Positions 7,570-15,813 of a DNA stretch of 64,000 bases are shown piece after piece. Source of the stretch: Clostridia bacterium (lineage in GTDB: Bacteria > Bacillota > Clostridia > Christensenellales > UBA1242); the NCBI GenBank assembly GCA_900753315.1, contig CAADYP010000006.1:1-64000 (forward strand), read 5' to 3'. Both the position numbers and the translations under genes were made by a program. How positions within the stretch are numbered: the stretch's first letter is position 1; each line of letters opens with the position of its first letter. The notes below the pieces were generated by a model. That model was not told the origin of the DNA, did no database searches, and was given only the letters and a program-made list of their open reading frames with translations.

Positions 7570-8808
7570 TTATTTTTTCTTTTTCATTTCTTTTGCATAA
7601 ACTTTTCTTTGTTTGTTTACAACTTTGTTTGCCTTGTCAAAATCGACATTCATATCAACACCATCATAATCAGCATTAGGCTGCTCTAAAATAAGTTTAG
7701 CAATCGCCTCAACGCCATTGGTTTTCATCTTTGCAAGCACAGCACTCATTTCACTCAAAATTTCTGGATTGTGATAGAGTTTTTCCACATGCTTTGCAAG
7801 TTCGTTATAATTCTTAAATGTCAAAGCAGAGCCTTTTTTCTCCAAGTATTTGATATTATAATACTCTTGTCCAGGCAATTTTGTTGTGGCAATCAAAGGC
7901 AATGTTTTGTTTATACTTTCAGTAGTAGAAAGTCCTCCACCTTTCCCAATCATGACATCACTTGCACTCATTATCAAATCAACTTCCTTTGAAAAACCAA
8001 TGTTTTTAACAATGAAGTTTGAAGGATACTTGCTCATTTCTTTGTCAATCTTTGCTTTTGTTTCTTCATCATGACCGTTGACAATAACAATTTGGATTTT
8101 CTCTTTAATCCTTTTCAACAACGCTTTAAGCACGCCATATCCACCATGCCAATGCCCACCACCATAAAACACAAAAACAGTAAACAAATCTTTGTCAAGT
8201 CCAAGTTTTTCTCTAGCTTCAGTTTTGCTTATGTATTTTGCAAATTTTTCTCCAACAGGAATGCCAGTACACACCAAATTTTCACTCTTAAATCCCTTTT
8301 CGATGAGTTCTTTGCGGAAGTCTTCATGTGCAAGCGTCAAATACTCAATTCCACCAATAGAAGCTTCCCAAAAAGGCGAAACAACATAATCAAGCATACA
8401 TGCAATATTTACACTTGGAATTTTGTAAACTCTTCTCAAATTTGCCAATGCCATACCGCAATAATATGATGTAGCATAAATTACATCTGGTTTGAAATCA
8501 TAAATAAGTTTCAAAAGTTTTCCATTCAAGTCTTTTACTGATGCTTGTGGTGGACATACACTTGCCTTTTTGACATCATATTTCAAATACATATCATAAA
8601 ACAAATCATAAAGAGGTCTCAAATACCCCACTGCAATATTATATCCCTTGTCCACAGTCCAAGAGTTAAGTGCTGGCGTATATTCTTTGATTATATCAAC
8701 AATTTTTACCTCAACCTCGCCAGTCTCTTGCAATTTGTTTTTCATAGCGTTTGCAGCAGAATTATGTCCGTTTCCTGCCGTAACGGTTAATATCAATACC
8801 TTTTTCAT
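7570..8808 (-). CDS. ugtP: MGDG-synthase-like glycosyltransferase (diacylglycerol glucosyltransferase, UgtP type)
   Basis: The 412-residue protein has the two-domain GT-B fold of family GT28. The N-terminal MGDG-synthase domain opens 'MKKVLILTVTAGNGHNSAANAM', and the C-terminal nucleotide-sugar site shows 'VFYGGGHWHGG' and 'MIGKGGGLSTTESI'. Members move glucose or galactose from UDP-sugar to diacylglycerol for glycolipids and lipoteichoic-acid anchors, working at the inner membrane face. The promoter -10 box lies six bases before the ATG and there is no SD, so the mRNA is probably leaderless. The lysine-rich C-terminal tail may bind the membrane. The exact sugar and degree of processivity cannot be read. 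Confidence 0.85.
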   Translation of the reverse strand: MKKVLILTVTAGNGHNSAANAMKNKLQETGEVEVKIVDIIKEYTPALNSWTVDKGYNIAVGYLRPLYDLFYDMYLKYDVKKASVCPPQASVKDLNGKLLKLIYDFKPDVIYATSYYCGMALANLRRVYKIPSVNIACMLDYVVSPFWEASIGGIEYLTLAHEDFRKELIEKGFKSENLVCTGIPVGEKFAKYISKTEAREKLGLDKDLFTVFVFYGGGHWHGGYGVLKALLKRIKEKIQIVIVNGHDEETKAKIDKEMSKYPSNFIVKNIGFSKEVDLIMSASDVMIGKGGGLSTTESINKTLPLIATTKLPGQEYYNIKYLEKKGSALTFKNYNELAKHVEKLYHNPEILSEMSAVLAKMKTNGVEAIAKLILEQPNADYDGVDMNVDFDKANKVVNKQRKVYAKEMKKKK

Positions 8809-8814
8809 AGTTTA

Positions 8815-8842
8815 ATTATAACATCTTTGCCCACAATCACAA
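8815..8842 (-). promoter_or_regulatory. ugtP promoter, predicted leaderless start
   Basis: Minus strand TTGTGA, 16-base spacer ending in TGT, then TATAAT (8820-8815), exactly six bases before ATG 8808. With normal sigma-A geometry the first transcribed base is at or within a base or so of the start codon. Confidence 0.7.
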
Positions 8843-8921
8843 AGAAAAAATTTAAATTTATCAAAATTATTATGAAATAAAAAGAAAATAATTTATAATG
8901 ATAGTTGTATAGGAGAAAAAA

Positions 8922-10469
8922 ATGAAAAAGGAAACCAAACAAGAAAACAAGCAGACAAAAAACAAATCTGCAAAAACAAGCACACAACCAAAAGTATGCT
9001 TTGACAATGAATTATATTTGAAATTGCAAAGCGAAAACATAAACAAAAGAATTAAAAAATTTCACAACAAACTTTACCTTGAATTTGGTGGAAAAATATT
9101 TGATGACCTTCATGCAGCAAGAGTTCTTCCAGGTTTTGACCCAAACATCAAAATCAAACTTTTGCAAAAGATGAAAGATAAAGCAGAAATCATATTCTGC
9201 ATCAGCTCAAATGACATTGAAAAAAACAAGATTCGTGCCGACCTTGGATTGAGTTATGACAATGAAGTTTTGCGTCTTGTTGACAACATGAGAGAACTTG
9301 GACTTTACATATCAGCATTTATCATCACACTCTACAAAGGACAACCTAGTGCCACAAAATTTGCCAAAAAGCTTGAACAACGTGGCGAAAGAGTCTTCTT
9401 CCATAACTATACAAAGGGTTATCCAAACGAAGTCGAAACAATCGTTTCTGACGAAGGTTATGGTGCAAACCCATTTGTAGAGACAACTCGCCCACTTGTT
9501 ATTGTCACAGCACCAGGCCCATCAAGCGGAAAACTCGCAACCTGCTTGTCTCAACTTTATCACGAATACAAAAGAGGCGTGAAAGCTGGCTATGCAAAAT
9601 TTGAAACTTTCCCTGTTTGGAATCTTCCTTTGAAACACCCAGTAAACATCGCGTATGAAGCAGCCACTGCAGACCTTTATGATGTAAACCAAATTGACCC
9701 ATTCCACTTCAATGCATATGGGAAATTGGCAGTAAACTACAATCGCGATATTGCAGTTTTCCCAATCTTGCAAAACATTCTCACTCGCATAACAAAGAAA
9801 GAAATTTATCAATCACCAACAGACATGGGTGTCAACATGATTGCTTCAGCCATAACAGATGACAATCTCGCACAAATTTCAGCAAAAAAAGAAATTTTGA
9901 GAAGATATTTCAGAGCAGAATGCGATTACAAGCGTGGGCAATGTACATTTGAAACTTTGGAAAGAAACAAATCTCTCGTTTCAGAAGCTGGTGCAAAAGA
10001 AGAACTCTTGCCAGTAATTGCCACATCAAAAGAAACATCAAAAGCAAGCGGATATCCATGCGTAGCACTCGAACTTCCTGATGGCAGAATTGTTACAGGG
10101 AAAACAAAAAAGATTGTTTCCGCAAGTGCCGCCGTTGTTTTGAATGCACTTCGCACCTTGGCATACTTGGGAGATGATTTTGATATAATCACAGACGATG
10201 TATTGTTGCCTATCGTTGAATACCGCACAAAAATTTTGAAATCACACAACAGCGTTCTCAATTTGGATGATGTGTTGGTTGCATTGTCAATTTGTTCTGT
10301 CAAAAATGAAAAAGCACGAAAAGCAATGGAACAACTTCCAAAACTTAAGAACTGCGATGCCCATTGCACTTATATTCTTGCTCCAGCCGAAGAACAAACG
10401 CTTAAAAAACTTGGCATCAATGTTACTTGCGAGCCAATATTCTTAAACTCACATTTGTTTGAAGGTTAA
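8922..10469 (+). CDS. DUF1846 family protein
   Basis: The 515-residue protein fits DUF1846, a large conserved Firmicute family of unknown function. Its core begins 'KLYLEFGGKIFDDLHAARVLPGFDP', with a later 'VTAPGPSSGKLATCLSQLYHE' segment that looks like a nucleotide-binding (Walker-A-like) loop. The family is usually 490-500 residues; here a 25-residue Lys/Thr/Gln-rich leader is added. There is no signal peptide or TM helix, so it is cytosolic. An AGGAG SD precedes ATG 8922 and a TATAAT box lies about 25 bases upstream. It is divergent from ugtP. The role is not known. Confidence 0.85.
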   Translation: MKKETKQENKQTKNKSAKTSTQPKVCFDNELYLKLQSENINKRIKKFHNKLYLEFGGKIFDDLHAARVLPGFDPNIKIKLLQKMKDKAEIIFCISSNDIEKNKIRADLGLSYDNEVLRLVDNMRELGLYISAFIITLYKGQPSATKFAKKLEQRGERVFFHNYTKGYPNEVETIVSDEGYGANPFVETTRPLVIVTAPGPSSGKLATCLSQLYHEYKRGVKAGYAKFETFPVWNLPLKHPVNIAYEAATADLYDVNQIDPFHFNAYGKLAVNYNRDIAVFPILQNILTRITKKEIYQSPTDMGVNMIASAITDDNLAQISAKKEILRRYFRAECDYKRGQCTFETLERNKSLVSEAGAKEELLPVIATSKETSKASGYPCVALELPDGRIVTGKTKKIVSASAAVVLNALRTLAYLGDDFDIITDDVLLPIVEYRTKILKSHNSVLNLDDVLVALSICSVKNEKARKAMEQLPKLKNCDAHCTYILAPAEEQTLKKLGINVTCEPIFLNSHLFEG

Positions 10470-10513
10470 AATATTCTTAAAAACAAACCATATTTGAATA
10501 CAAAACCTAAAAT

Positions 10514-10545
10514 AAAACCGTCCTAGATTTGGGCGGTTTTTATTA
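10514..10545 (+). terminator. terminator after the DUF1846 gene
   Basis: A 10-bp stem AAAACCGTCC/GGGCGGTTTT (with one G-T pair) around loop TAGATTT ends in a short T-run, 45 bases after the stop. Confidence 0.85.
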
Positions 10546-10555
10546 TGTTGCTGTA

Positions 10556-11278
10556 TTATGAATTAAAATACCACCACAATTTTGGCACAAAATTTTCATC
10601 TCCACTTACCATAATTTGCACTTGGAATCCATTTTCTTCTTCATAAGTCTCCACAAAACTTTTAAGCCTTCTTGCAACTCCATTCGCACTATCAAAAATC
10701 TTTATATCCTCTCCAAAGATTTCCAGAAAGATATTTTTCAAAGCAATATAATGCGTGCATCCCAAAACTAAAGCTTTACACTTCTCACAAGCAAGTTCTG
10801 TCTTCAACTTTTCTTTCAAAATGCCCAAATTGTCTAGATTTTTATCAATATCTTCTGCAAGAGTTGGCATTGAACGTCTTTTTACGCATTTAGTTTTTCC
10901 AAGCAAAACATTATGTTCTATTGTCGCCTTTGTAGCTAAAACAAAAATGTCTTTCTCTTCAAATTCATTAAGAGCAGGTTTTATTGCAGGAACTGTCCCT
11001 ACAAAAATTTTATCTGGAAATGTCTGTCTGCACTTTTCAATGCAAGTGCAAGTAAGCGTGTTGCAAGCCAAAATAACAATGTCAAACTTAAAAAAGTCAT
11101 AAATCATTTTCAAGTTTTCAATAGTTATTTTTTCAAGCTTGTCTTTCGTTTTGTTGCCATAAGGCAAATTTTTGTTGTCACAAAAAAACAAAAAATTGCA
11201 ATAAGGGACAACTTTCACGCATTCTTTCAGAATGTTCAATCCCCCACTTCCACTGTCAATCAAGAGCACATTTTTCAT
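10556..11278 (-). CDS. murI: glutamate racemase
   Basis: MurI converts L- to D-glutamate for peptidoglycan. The N-terminus shows 'IDSGSGGLNILKE', and both catalytic cysteines are visible, in 'ILACNTLTC' (about residue 70) and 'LGCTHY' (about residue 180). 'YCNFLFFCDNKNLPYG' matches the substrate loop. I start at ATG 11278; an upstream TTG frame at 11305 adds nothing family-like. There is no SD; an AT-rich -10-like sequence (TGCATATAT) lies six bases before the ATG, so this may be another leaderless start, or the gene may be read from gpr 39 bases upstream. The product is 240 residues, slightly short. Confidence 0.9.
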   Translation of the reverse strand: MKNVLLIDSGSGGLNILKECVKVVPYCNFLFFCDNKNLPYGNKTKDKLEKITIENLKMIYDFFKFDIVILACNTLTCTCIEKCRQTFPDKIFVGTVPAIKPALNEFEEKDIFVLATKATIEHNVLLGKTKCVKRRSMPTLAEDIDKNLDNLGILKEKLKTELACEKCKALVLGCTHYIALKNIFLEIFGEDIKIFDSANGVARRLKSFVETYEEENGFQVQIMVSGDENFVPKLWWYFNS

Positions 11279-11317
11279 GTTTTTATATATGCAAACAACA
11301 ATCAAAATTTCACTGGT

Positions 11318-12076
11318 CTAAACCAACTTATCAATTATCTGTGCCACAATTTTCGATAAAAATTTCACTTTTTCTTTTACATCTTTTTCCGTAAAAACAA
11401 TTTCATTTTTTATTTCACAGCCCAAATCATTACTTGAAATCATCATAGGCACTCCAACAGCAATACATGGAACATTCAACGTGTCTTTGTTAATCGCTTT
11501 GCCGAAATTGTTCATTGCACTGCCCGGTGTCAGGCCAGCATCATTAAATTGAATTGAACACCCCAGCCTTTTAATGTTTGTTGTTGCCAGAGAGTCAAAA
11601 AGCACCACTGCTGAGATATCAAATGCCTCAACAACCAATCTTATTATGTCATAAGCATTAAATCCAGTGTTTGAAAAAGTATTTGGCACAAGCTTAAAAA
11701 GTCGGTTGTTCTTTTTATATGGAAAAATTTCCACCTTTCCCACCGTCCATACCCCAAAACAATCCGCCACTATCTCTGGATTCCCGATACCAACCAACAA
11801 AATTTTGTCTTTTTTCTTTATCTTGTTCTCTTTAAACAAAAATTGAAGCCTCGCCAAAATCTCACCCTTCAACATTTCTTCATGTTCTTCCAACATAAGC
11901 GAAAGAAGTGGAGCATTCAAAATAAAATAATGCCCCTTGTCAAAACCTAGACTTTGGGACTTTTCATTGCTATCAACAACCAGCCTACTGCAAGTCGCAC
12001 CATATTTTGAAAGTTTTTGAGTTTTATAACCATAACAAGACAAGTCTTGTCCAGTCTCATCTATCAAATCTATCAT
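11318..12076 (-). CDS. gpr: GPR endopeptidase (spore germination protease)
   Basis: GPR degrades small acid-soluble spore proteins at germination. The family core is clear: 'VGIGNPEIVADCFGVWTVGKV', 'PNTFSNTGFNAYDIIRLVVEAF', 'LFDSLATTNIKRLGCSIQF' and 'NDAGLTPGSAMNNFGKAIN'. Aspartates in 'VADCFG' and 'NDAGLTPGS' align by eye with conserved active-site-region aspartates. At 252 residues it is well below the 320-370 usual and the N-terminal propeptide region is not evident. ATG 12076 is chosen because the family match begins there; a TATATT box lies exactly six bases before it and no SD is seen. It is divergent from rpsT, the usual pairing in spore formers. Confidence 0.85.
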   Translation of the reverse strand: MIDLIDETGQDLSCYGYKTQKLSKYGATCSRLVVDSNEKSQSLGFDKGHYFILNAPLLSLMLEEHEEMLKGEILARLQFLFKENKIKKKDKILLVGIGNPEIVADCFGVWTVGKVEIFPYKKNNRLFKLVPNTFSNTGFNAYDIIRLVVEAFDISAVVLFDSLATTNIKRLGCSIQFNDAGLTPGSAMNNFGKAINKDTLNVPCIAVGVPMMISSNDLGCEIKNEIVFTEKDVKEKVKFLSKIVAQIIDKLV

Positions 12077-12111
12077 AATAAAAATATAACCAAAAAATAT
12101 CAAAAAATAAG

Positions 12112-12140
12112 TTGATTTTTGCAAATTTGTATGTTATAAT
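12112..12140 (+). promoter_or_regulatory. rpsT promoter
   Basis: TTGATT (12112-12117), a 17-base spacer ending in TGT, and a perfect TATAAT (12135-12140), 29 bases before the rpsT ATG. Confidence 0.8.
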
Positions 12141-12168
12141 ACTTACGATAATTTTTAAGGAGAAAGAC

Positions 12169-12438
12169 ATGGCAAACATCAAATCAGCAAAAAAGAGAGT
12201 ATTAATTGAAAGAGAAAGAAGAGTTGAAAACAACTCTGTTAAATCTGAAATCAAAACATATACAAAAAAGTTCAAAAACGAACTTGCTGTTGACACTGCA
12301 AAAGCCGAAGAATTGTACAAGGTTCTCGCTGGAAAACTTGATAGCGCTGCAAGAGAAAATGTTATTCATCAAAACAGTGCTGACAGAAAGAAAGCACACT
12401 TTGCAAAATTGTTGGCTGACGCTAAAAACAGCAAATAA
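12169..12438 (+). CDS. rpsT: 30S ribosomal protein S20
   Basis: The 89-residue basic, helical protein begins 'MANIKSAKKRVLIERERR', as in all S20 proteins, and ends with the usual Ala/Lys-rich helix. It binds 16S rRNA early in 30S assembly. The start is ATG 12169, with AAGGAG seven bases upstream; the longer frame from 12112 crosses the promoter and is excluded. It is monocistronic, with its own promoter and a strong terminator. Confidence 0.96.
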   Translation: MANIKSAKKRVLIERERRVENNSVKSEIKTYTKKFKNELAVDTAKAEELYKVLAGKLDSAARENVIHQNSADRKKAHFAKLLADAKNSK

Positions 12439-12458
12439 TTTTACATTAACTTTTTGAT

Positions 12459-12488
12459 AAAAGAGAGGTAAATATACCTCTCTTTTTT
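12459..12488 (+). terminator. rpsT terminator
   Basis: A 12-bp perfect stem AAAAGAGAGGTA/TACCTCTCTTTT with a four-base loop and a T-run. Confidence 0.92.
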
Positions 12489-12520
12489 GTTTAATTTTAT
12501 TTTCAAAATGCCAAAACATA

Positions 12521-12535
12521 TGCTATAATAAACAT
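12521..12535 (+). promoter_or_regulatory. ung extended -10 promoter, predicted leaderless start
   Basis: TGCTATAAT (12521-12529) is followed by exactly six bases and then the ung ATG (12536). No SD can fit. A good -35 is absent, as expected for an extended -10 promoter. Confidence 0.75.
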
Positions 12536-13195
12536 ATGATACGAATAACAAAAAATTGGGCAAATTTATTAAAGAACGAGTTTGAAAAACCATATTTCAA
12601 ACAACTTCAATCATTTTTGGCGGACGAATATAGTTCACACACAGTTTATCCAGCCATGGAAAACATTTTCAATGCTCTAAACGCCGTAAAATATGAAGAT
12701 GTTAAGGTCGTAATAATTGGACAAGACCCTTATCATGAGCCAAATCAAGCACATGGTCTTGCTTTTTCAGTTCAAGACGGCATAGAAATTCCACCTTCAC
12801 TCGTAAACATTTATAAAGAGATTGAAAGCGACTTAAACATAAAATGTGAGCAAACAGGAAATCTCACTCGTTGGGCAAAACAAGGTGTTTTGCTTTTAAA
12901 CACATCACTTACAGTAAGACGCGGTCAAGCAAATTCCCACAGAGGCAAAGGCTGGGAAACATTCACAAATGAAATCATCAAACTTCTGTCAAAAAGAGAA
13001 GACCCAATGGTGTTTATTTTGTGGGGCTCAAATGCACAAAGTTTTGAACCAGAAATTGCAAAACAACACCTTGTGCTCAAAGCACCTCACCCAAGCCCAT
13101 TGTCTGCCTATAGAGGATTTTTTGGTTGTAAGCACTTTTCAAAAACAAATGATTTTCTTGTAGCTCATGGCAAAACACAAATAGATTGGCACTAA
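12536..13195 (+). CDS. ung: uracil-DNA glycosylase (family 1)
   Basis: Ung removes uracil from DNA to begin base-excision repair. The water-activating loop GQDPYHEPNQAHGLAFSV (Asp at about residue 63) and the minor-groove loop 'HPSPLSAYRGFFGCKHFS' are intact, as is the Phe-stacking 'LLNTSLTVRRGQANSH'. At 219 residues it is full length. The start codon is preceded by a -10 box at the leaderless distance. The VanZ-like gene follows 33 bases later and probably shares the transcript. Confidence 0.95.
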   Translation: MIRITKNWANLLKNEFEKPYFKQLQSFLADEYSSHTVYPAMENIFNALNAVKYEDVKVVIIGQDPYHEPNQAHGLAFSVQDGIEIPPSLVNIYKEIESDLNIKCEQTGNLTRWAKQGVLLLNTSLTVRRGQANSHRGKGWETFTNEIIKLLSKREDPMVFILWGSNAQSFEPEIAKQHLVLKAPHPSPLSAYRGFFGCKHFSKTNDFLVAHGKTQIDWH

Positions 13196-13228
13196 AACAT
13201 ATAATTAAAATAAAGCGACATAAAATAG

Positions 13229-13780
13229 ATGAAAATAAACACAATCTTAATCATTATATTAGGCATAATAAGTTATGTGGTTGTTCCATTTTTGATTTTG
13301 CTAATAAAAAACAAAAAACTCAAAAACGCATTGTCAATCACATGTCTTGTTTTCTTTGTTGCCATACTTTTGATAGGAGTATGGAGCAAAATTGACATAA
13401 CCAAATCATATACACAAATCACGTTCGATTTTTCTGGGCAATGGTGCGACAAAACAATAAAATGGGATTTTTCAAACATTTCAACATTCGACTTAGTCAT
13501 AAATCTTGTCATGCTCTTTCCAATAGGTATTTTTGCATTTCACTACATACCAAAACTTAAGGCTTGGCAAAAATTGTTGCTGTTGTTCCCAATAGGTATC
13601 TTGTGTGGCACAACAATAGAACTTTCACAATACATCTTGCCAATTCCGCGTTCAGTTCAATTATCTGATGTAGTTTTCAACACAATAAGCATTTTCACTG
13701 GTGGAGCAATCTGTTGGTTTTATGAATTTGTTATTTCAAAACTTCAAAGACACAAACCACAAAAAAATGAGCAAAAATAA
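13229..13780 (+). CDS. VanZ-like membrane protein
   Basis: The 183-residue protein has about five hydrophobic helices. The family signature is present: 'NLVMLFPIGIFAFHYIP' and 'GTTIELSQYILPIPRSVQLSDVVFNTISIFTGG', which matches the 'E..Q......R..d..D...N..G...G' pattern of VanZ. VanZ gives low-level teicoplanin resistance by an unknown route; most chromosomal homologs have no known role. An extended soluble loop (about 55-80) separates the first helices. No SD is evident, so it may be translated from the ung transcript. Confidence 0.8.
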   Translation: MKINTILIIILGIISYVVVPFLILLIKNKKLKNALSITCLVFFVAILLIGVWSKIDITKSYTQITFDFSGQWCDKTIKWDFSNISTFDLVINLVMLFPIGIFAFHYIPKLKAWQKLLLLFPIGILCGTTIELSQYILPIPRSVQLSDVVFNTISIFTGGAICWFYEFVISKLQRHKPQKNEQK

Positions 13781-13812
13781 AAGGCAAATCATTTTTGATT
13801 CGTCTTTTTTTA
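13779..13812 (+). terminator. terminator after the VanZ-like gene
   Basis: A 13-position stem (AAAAGGCAAATCA with TGATTCGTCTTTT; one G-T and one mismatch) has a four-base loop and a T-run of seven. Confidence 0.8.
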
Positions 13813-13823
13813 ACTTTTAGAAT

Positions 13824-14468
13824 TTATATAGCATTTCTGTCCATAACCTTATCAAAAACCATTCGCCAACTTGCCAATTTGCTCTCAATACTACCCTTAC
13901 GTGGTGAAGGACTGACGACATACACAACTTCAAAGTTTCCACAAATTTTCATCTTTTCAAATTGCTTTTGAACAAACCTGCTGTTTACAACAACATATCT
14001 AATTTTTGAATTTTGTATGATATTCCGTATAGTCTCTGCATTTGACACTGCCGGATATTGCGGATTGTTTAAAATTATATCATTGTCAAGCGAACTATTG
14101 TTGTTGAAATAGCATTCAAGAAAAATATCACAAATGGCAATTTTTCTCTTTTTCAATTCATAAGCAAACATTTGCCTTGTCTTTGCTCTATTTTCTTCAA
14201 ATACACTCTCATCAATTTTTCTGCAAACATAATTATCATAATTTTGTTTCAACTGTCTTTTCAGCCCTATAAAACAATCAGTCTCAAGAACACAATCCAA
14301 AAGTTGCCACAATTGATTCCTTTCACTTGCATAATAAAAACCTTTTCTTATTCCATCAGTTGCAGTAATTGACCCAAGCATCAAAACTTTACTATTTTCA
14401 TCCCACACTGGCAAAATTCCATTCTTCGCTGGTTGTCTCAACACAGTATTCACAACTAGTTTTTTCAC
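13824..14468 (-). CDS. uracil-DNA-glycosylase-fold protein (hypoxanthine/mismatch glycosylase-like)
   Basis: A protein of about 214 residues that fits the UDG superfamily by 'SKVLMLGSITATDGIRKGFYYASERNQLWQLL', the pattern of the hypoxanthine-DNA-glycosylase/Mug-like groups (LGS.P...S...YY.H.RN.FW). A C-terminal 'VVSPSPRKGSIESKLASW' takes the place of the HPSP-type loop. The catalytic loop is unusual (SITAT in place of SFPG/S), so activity on uracil or hypoxanthine is inferred only. The start is uncertain: GTG 14468 has GGGGG at good distance, ATG 14480 has no SD and TTG 14504 is possible. It converges on VanZ. Confidence 0.75.
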   Translation of the reverse strand: MKKLVVNTVLRQPAKNGILPVWDENSKVLMLGSITATDGIRKGFYYASERNQLWQLLDCVLETDCFIGLKRQLKQNYDNYVCRKIDESVFEENRAKTRQMFAYELKKRKIAICDIFLECYFNNNSSLDNDIILNNPQYPAVSNAETIRNIIQNSKIRYVVVNSRFVQKQFEKMKICGNFEVVYVVSPSPRKGSIESKLASWRMVFDKVMDRNAI

Positions 14469-14567
14469 CCAAACCCCCATAATAAACAAACGAAAATACA
14501 TCAAAAAACAATCGTTTCGTTCGCTTAAGTAAAATTATATCATAAGATCCATAATTTGTATACATTT

Positions 14568-14608
14568 TAAAAAAATAACCCGCTAGGATCTTTATTTATC
14601 CTAATGGG
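14568..14608 (-). terminator. terminator of the tRNA-Leu/tRNA-Cys transcript
   Basis: Minus-strand stem CCC..TAGGAT / ATCCTA..GGG with a two-base internal loop and an 8-base loop, followed by TTATTTTTTT. Confidence 0.85.
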
Positions 14609-14659
14609 CTCGCCAAACTTTTCGTCTGAAAAGTTATCAGATTTCAAATCCAGTGCAAT

Positions 14660-14745
14660 TGGTGCTGGTGGTGGGAGTCGAACCCACACGTCCTTTCGAA
14701 CTCAGGATTTTAAGTCCTGTGCGTCTACCATTCCGCCACACCAGC
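14660..14745 (-). tRNA. tRNA-Leu(UAA)
   Basis: Class II tRNA with acceptor GCTGGTG/CACCAGC, anticodon stem CAGGA/TCCTG around CTTAAAA (anticodon TAA), a long variable arm, and an encoded ACCA end. Confidence 0.97.
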
Positions 14746-14828
14746 ATATTTTTTACGTTTTTTATTTTACCAAAACACTCATTGAAAGTCAATAAAAAAA
14801 GGCTTAAAAGCCTTTAAAATTGAAAATT

Positions 14829-14903
14829 TGGAGGTACCACCCAGATTTGAACTGGGGAATAAAGGTGTTGCAGACCTTTGCCTTACCACTTGGCGATGGT
14901 ACC
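14829..14903 (-). tRNA. tRNA-Cys(GCA)
   Basis: Acceptor GGTACCA/TGGTACC, anticodon stem AAGGT/ACCTT around CTGCAAC (anticodon GCA), T-loop TTCAAAT, encoded TCCA end. It is 83 bases upstream of tRNA-Leu on the same strand. Confidence 0.96.
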
Positions 14904-15082
14904 AAACATTGTTTACGCTTAAAGCATATTAAATATAACATATAAACAAGCATTTGTCAAACTATTTTTCACACTTTTGTTTCAGGATATATTATATGAT
15001 TCTTTTAAAAAGTTGGCAACAATACAAAAGCAATTGATTTTAAGGAAATTTTACATTATTTCCAAAAAATAATGAAAAATGC

Positions 15083-15111
15083 TTGCTTTTTTGTTTTCTT
15101 TTTGGTATATT
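15083..15111 (+). promoter_or_regulatory. tRNA-Gly promoter
   Basis: TTGCTT (15083-15088), 17-base spacer, TATATT (15106-15111), 35 bases before the mature tRNA. The 242 bases between tRNA-Cys and tRNA-Gly also hold a small 8-bp hairpin (CATTATTT/AAATAATG, about 15052-15074) and otherwise nothing I can name. Confidence 0.7.
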
Positions 15112-15146
15112 ATAAGAGCGTTTAAGTGCAAATCATAGACAAATAT

Positions 15147-15221
15147 GCGGGAGTGGCTCAGTGGTAGAGCGTTGCCTTGCCAAGGCAAATGTCGCGAGTT
15201 CGAATCTCGTCTTCCGCTCCA
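15147..15221 (+). tRNA. tRNA-Gly(GCC)
   Basis: Acceptor GCGGGAG/CTTCCGC with one G-U pair, D-arm with GGCTCAGTGGTAGAGC, anticodon stem TTGCC/GGCAA around TTGCCAA (anticodon GCC), encoded TCCA. Confidence 0.97.
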
Positions 15222-15227
15222 AATAAA

Positions 15228-15259
15228 AATAAGTAATGGAAATATTACTTATTTTTTTT
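15228..15259. terminator. bidirectional terminator after tRNA-Gly
   Basis: Perfect 10-bp stem AATAAGTAAT/ATTACTTATT with a 6-base loop and eight T. It overlaps the stop of the convergent P-loop gene. Confidence 0.85.
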
Positions 15260-15793
15260 GTTTTTTTGATTCAACTTTGAATATTGGTCCATATTTTTAA
15301 ACACATCAGACAAATATTCTCCCTTTTGAAGTTCGATTTTGAATGCCGGTCTTGTATCATTTATACTAGCTTCATAAAACTCGTCAATCGGGTCAATCAT
15401 TGAACGAATAAAGTTTTCTTGATTTCCTCGATTTCTCATTCTCTGTTCAATCTCATCAATGCAGTCTTTTGAGTGAAAAACCAAACAATATTGCACTCCA
15501 AGTTTGCAAATCATATCCACAATATCTGGATTTGGAGCAAACAGCAAAATTTTGTCCGTTTCTTTCAAAAGTTTTTCAGTTTGATTTTTTATATAGTCAA
15601 CAGAATTTCCTCTGACCGCTTTACCTCGATTGCCTTTAAGCCACTCAATTTCTTTTGTTGGATAATTTTCTTGTGCATATTTATATCTCGCCTTCATCTC
15701 ATCCATATCAACAAATCTATTATCATTTTCTGTTAAATATGTCTTCCCAACAGCAGGCACACAAACGAAAATCCTACATTCTTCAAACTTCAT
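15245..15793 (-). CDS. putative P-loop nucleotide-binding protein
   Basis: A 182-residue protein with an N-terminal 'IFVCVPAVGKTYLTEND', which reads as a strand followed by a Walker A loop (P-A-V-G-K-T) lacking the usual first glycine, then a 'RFVDMDEMK' acidic pair. 'KILLFAPNPDIVDMI' and 'YCLVFHSKDCIDEIEQRMRNRG' resemble the core strand and lid (Arg-rich) of small nucleotide/nucleoside kinases or dNMP kinase-like proteins. The substrate is unknown. The C-terminal tail is Lys/Asn rich. AGGAG precedes the ATG. It follows the zinc-ribbon gene by 20 bases. Confidence 0.6.
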   Translation of the reverse strand: MKFEECRIFVCVPAVGKTYLTENDNRFVDMDEMKARYKYAQENYPTKEIEWLKGNRGKAVRGNSVDYIKNQTEKLLKETDKILLFAPNPDIVDMICKLGVQYCLVFHSKDCIDEIEQRMRNRGNQENFIRSMIDPIDEFYEASINDTRPAFKIELQKGEYLSDVFKNMDQYSKLNQKNKKNK

Positions 15794-15813
15794 AATTATC
15801 TCCTATTGCAAAT

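Noticed and set aside
12112..12168. N-terminal extension of S20 from the ORF start at 12112
   Set aside because: It crosses the promoter; the AAGGAG SD sets ATG 12169.
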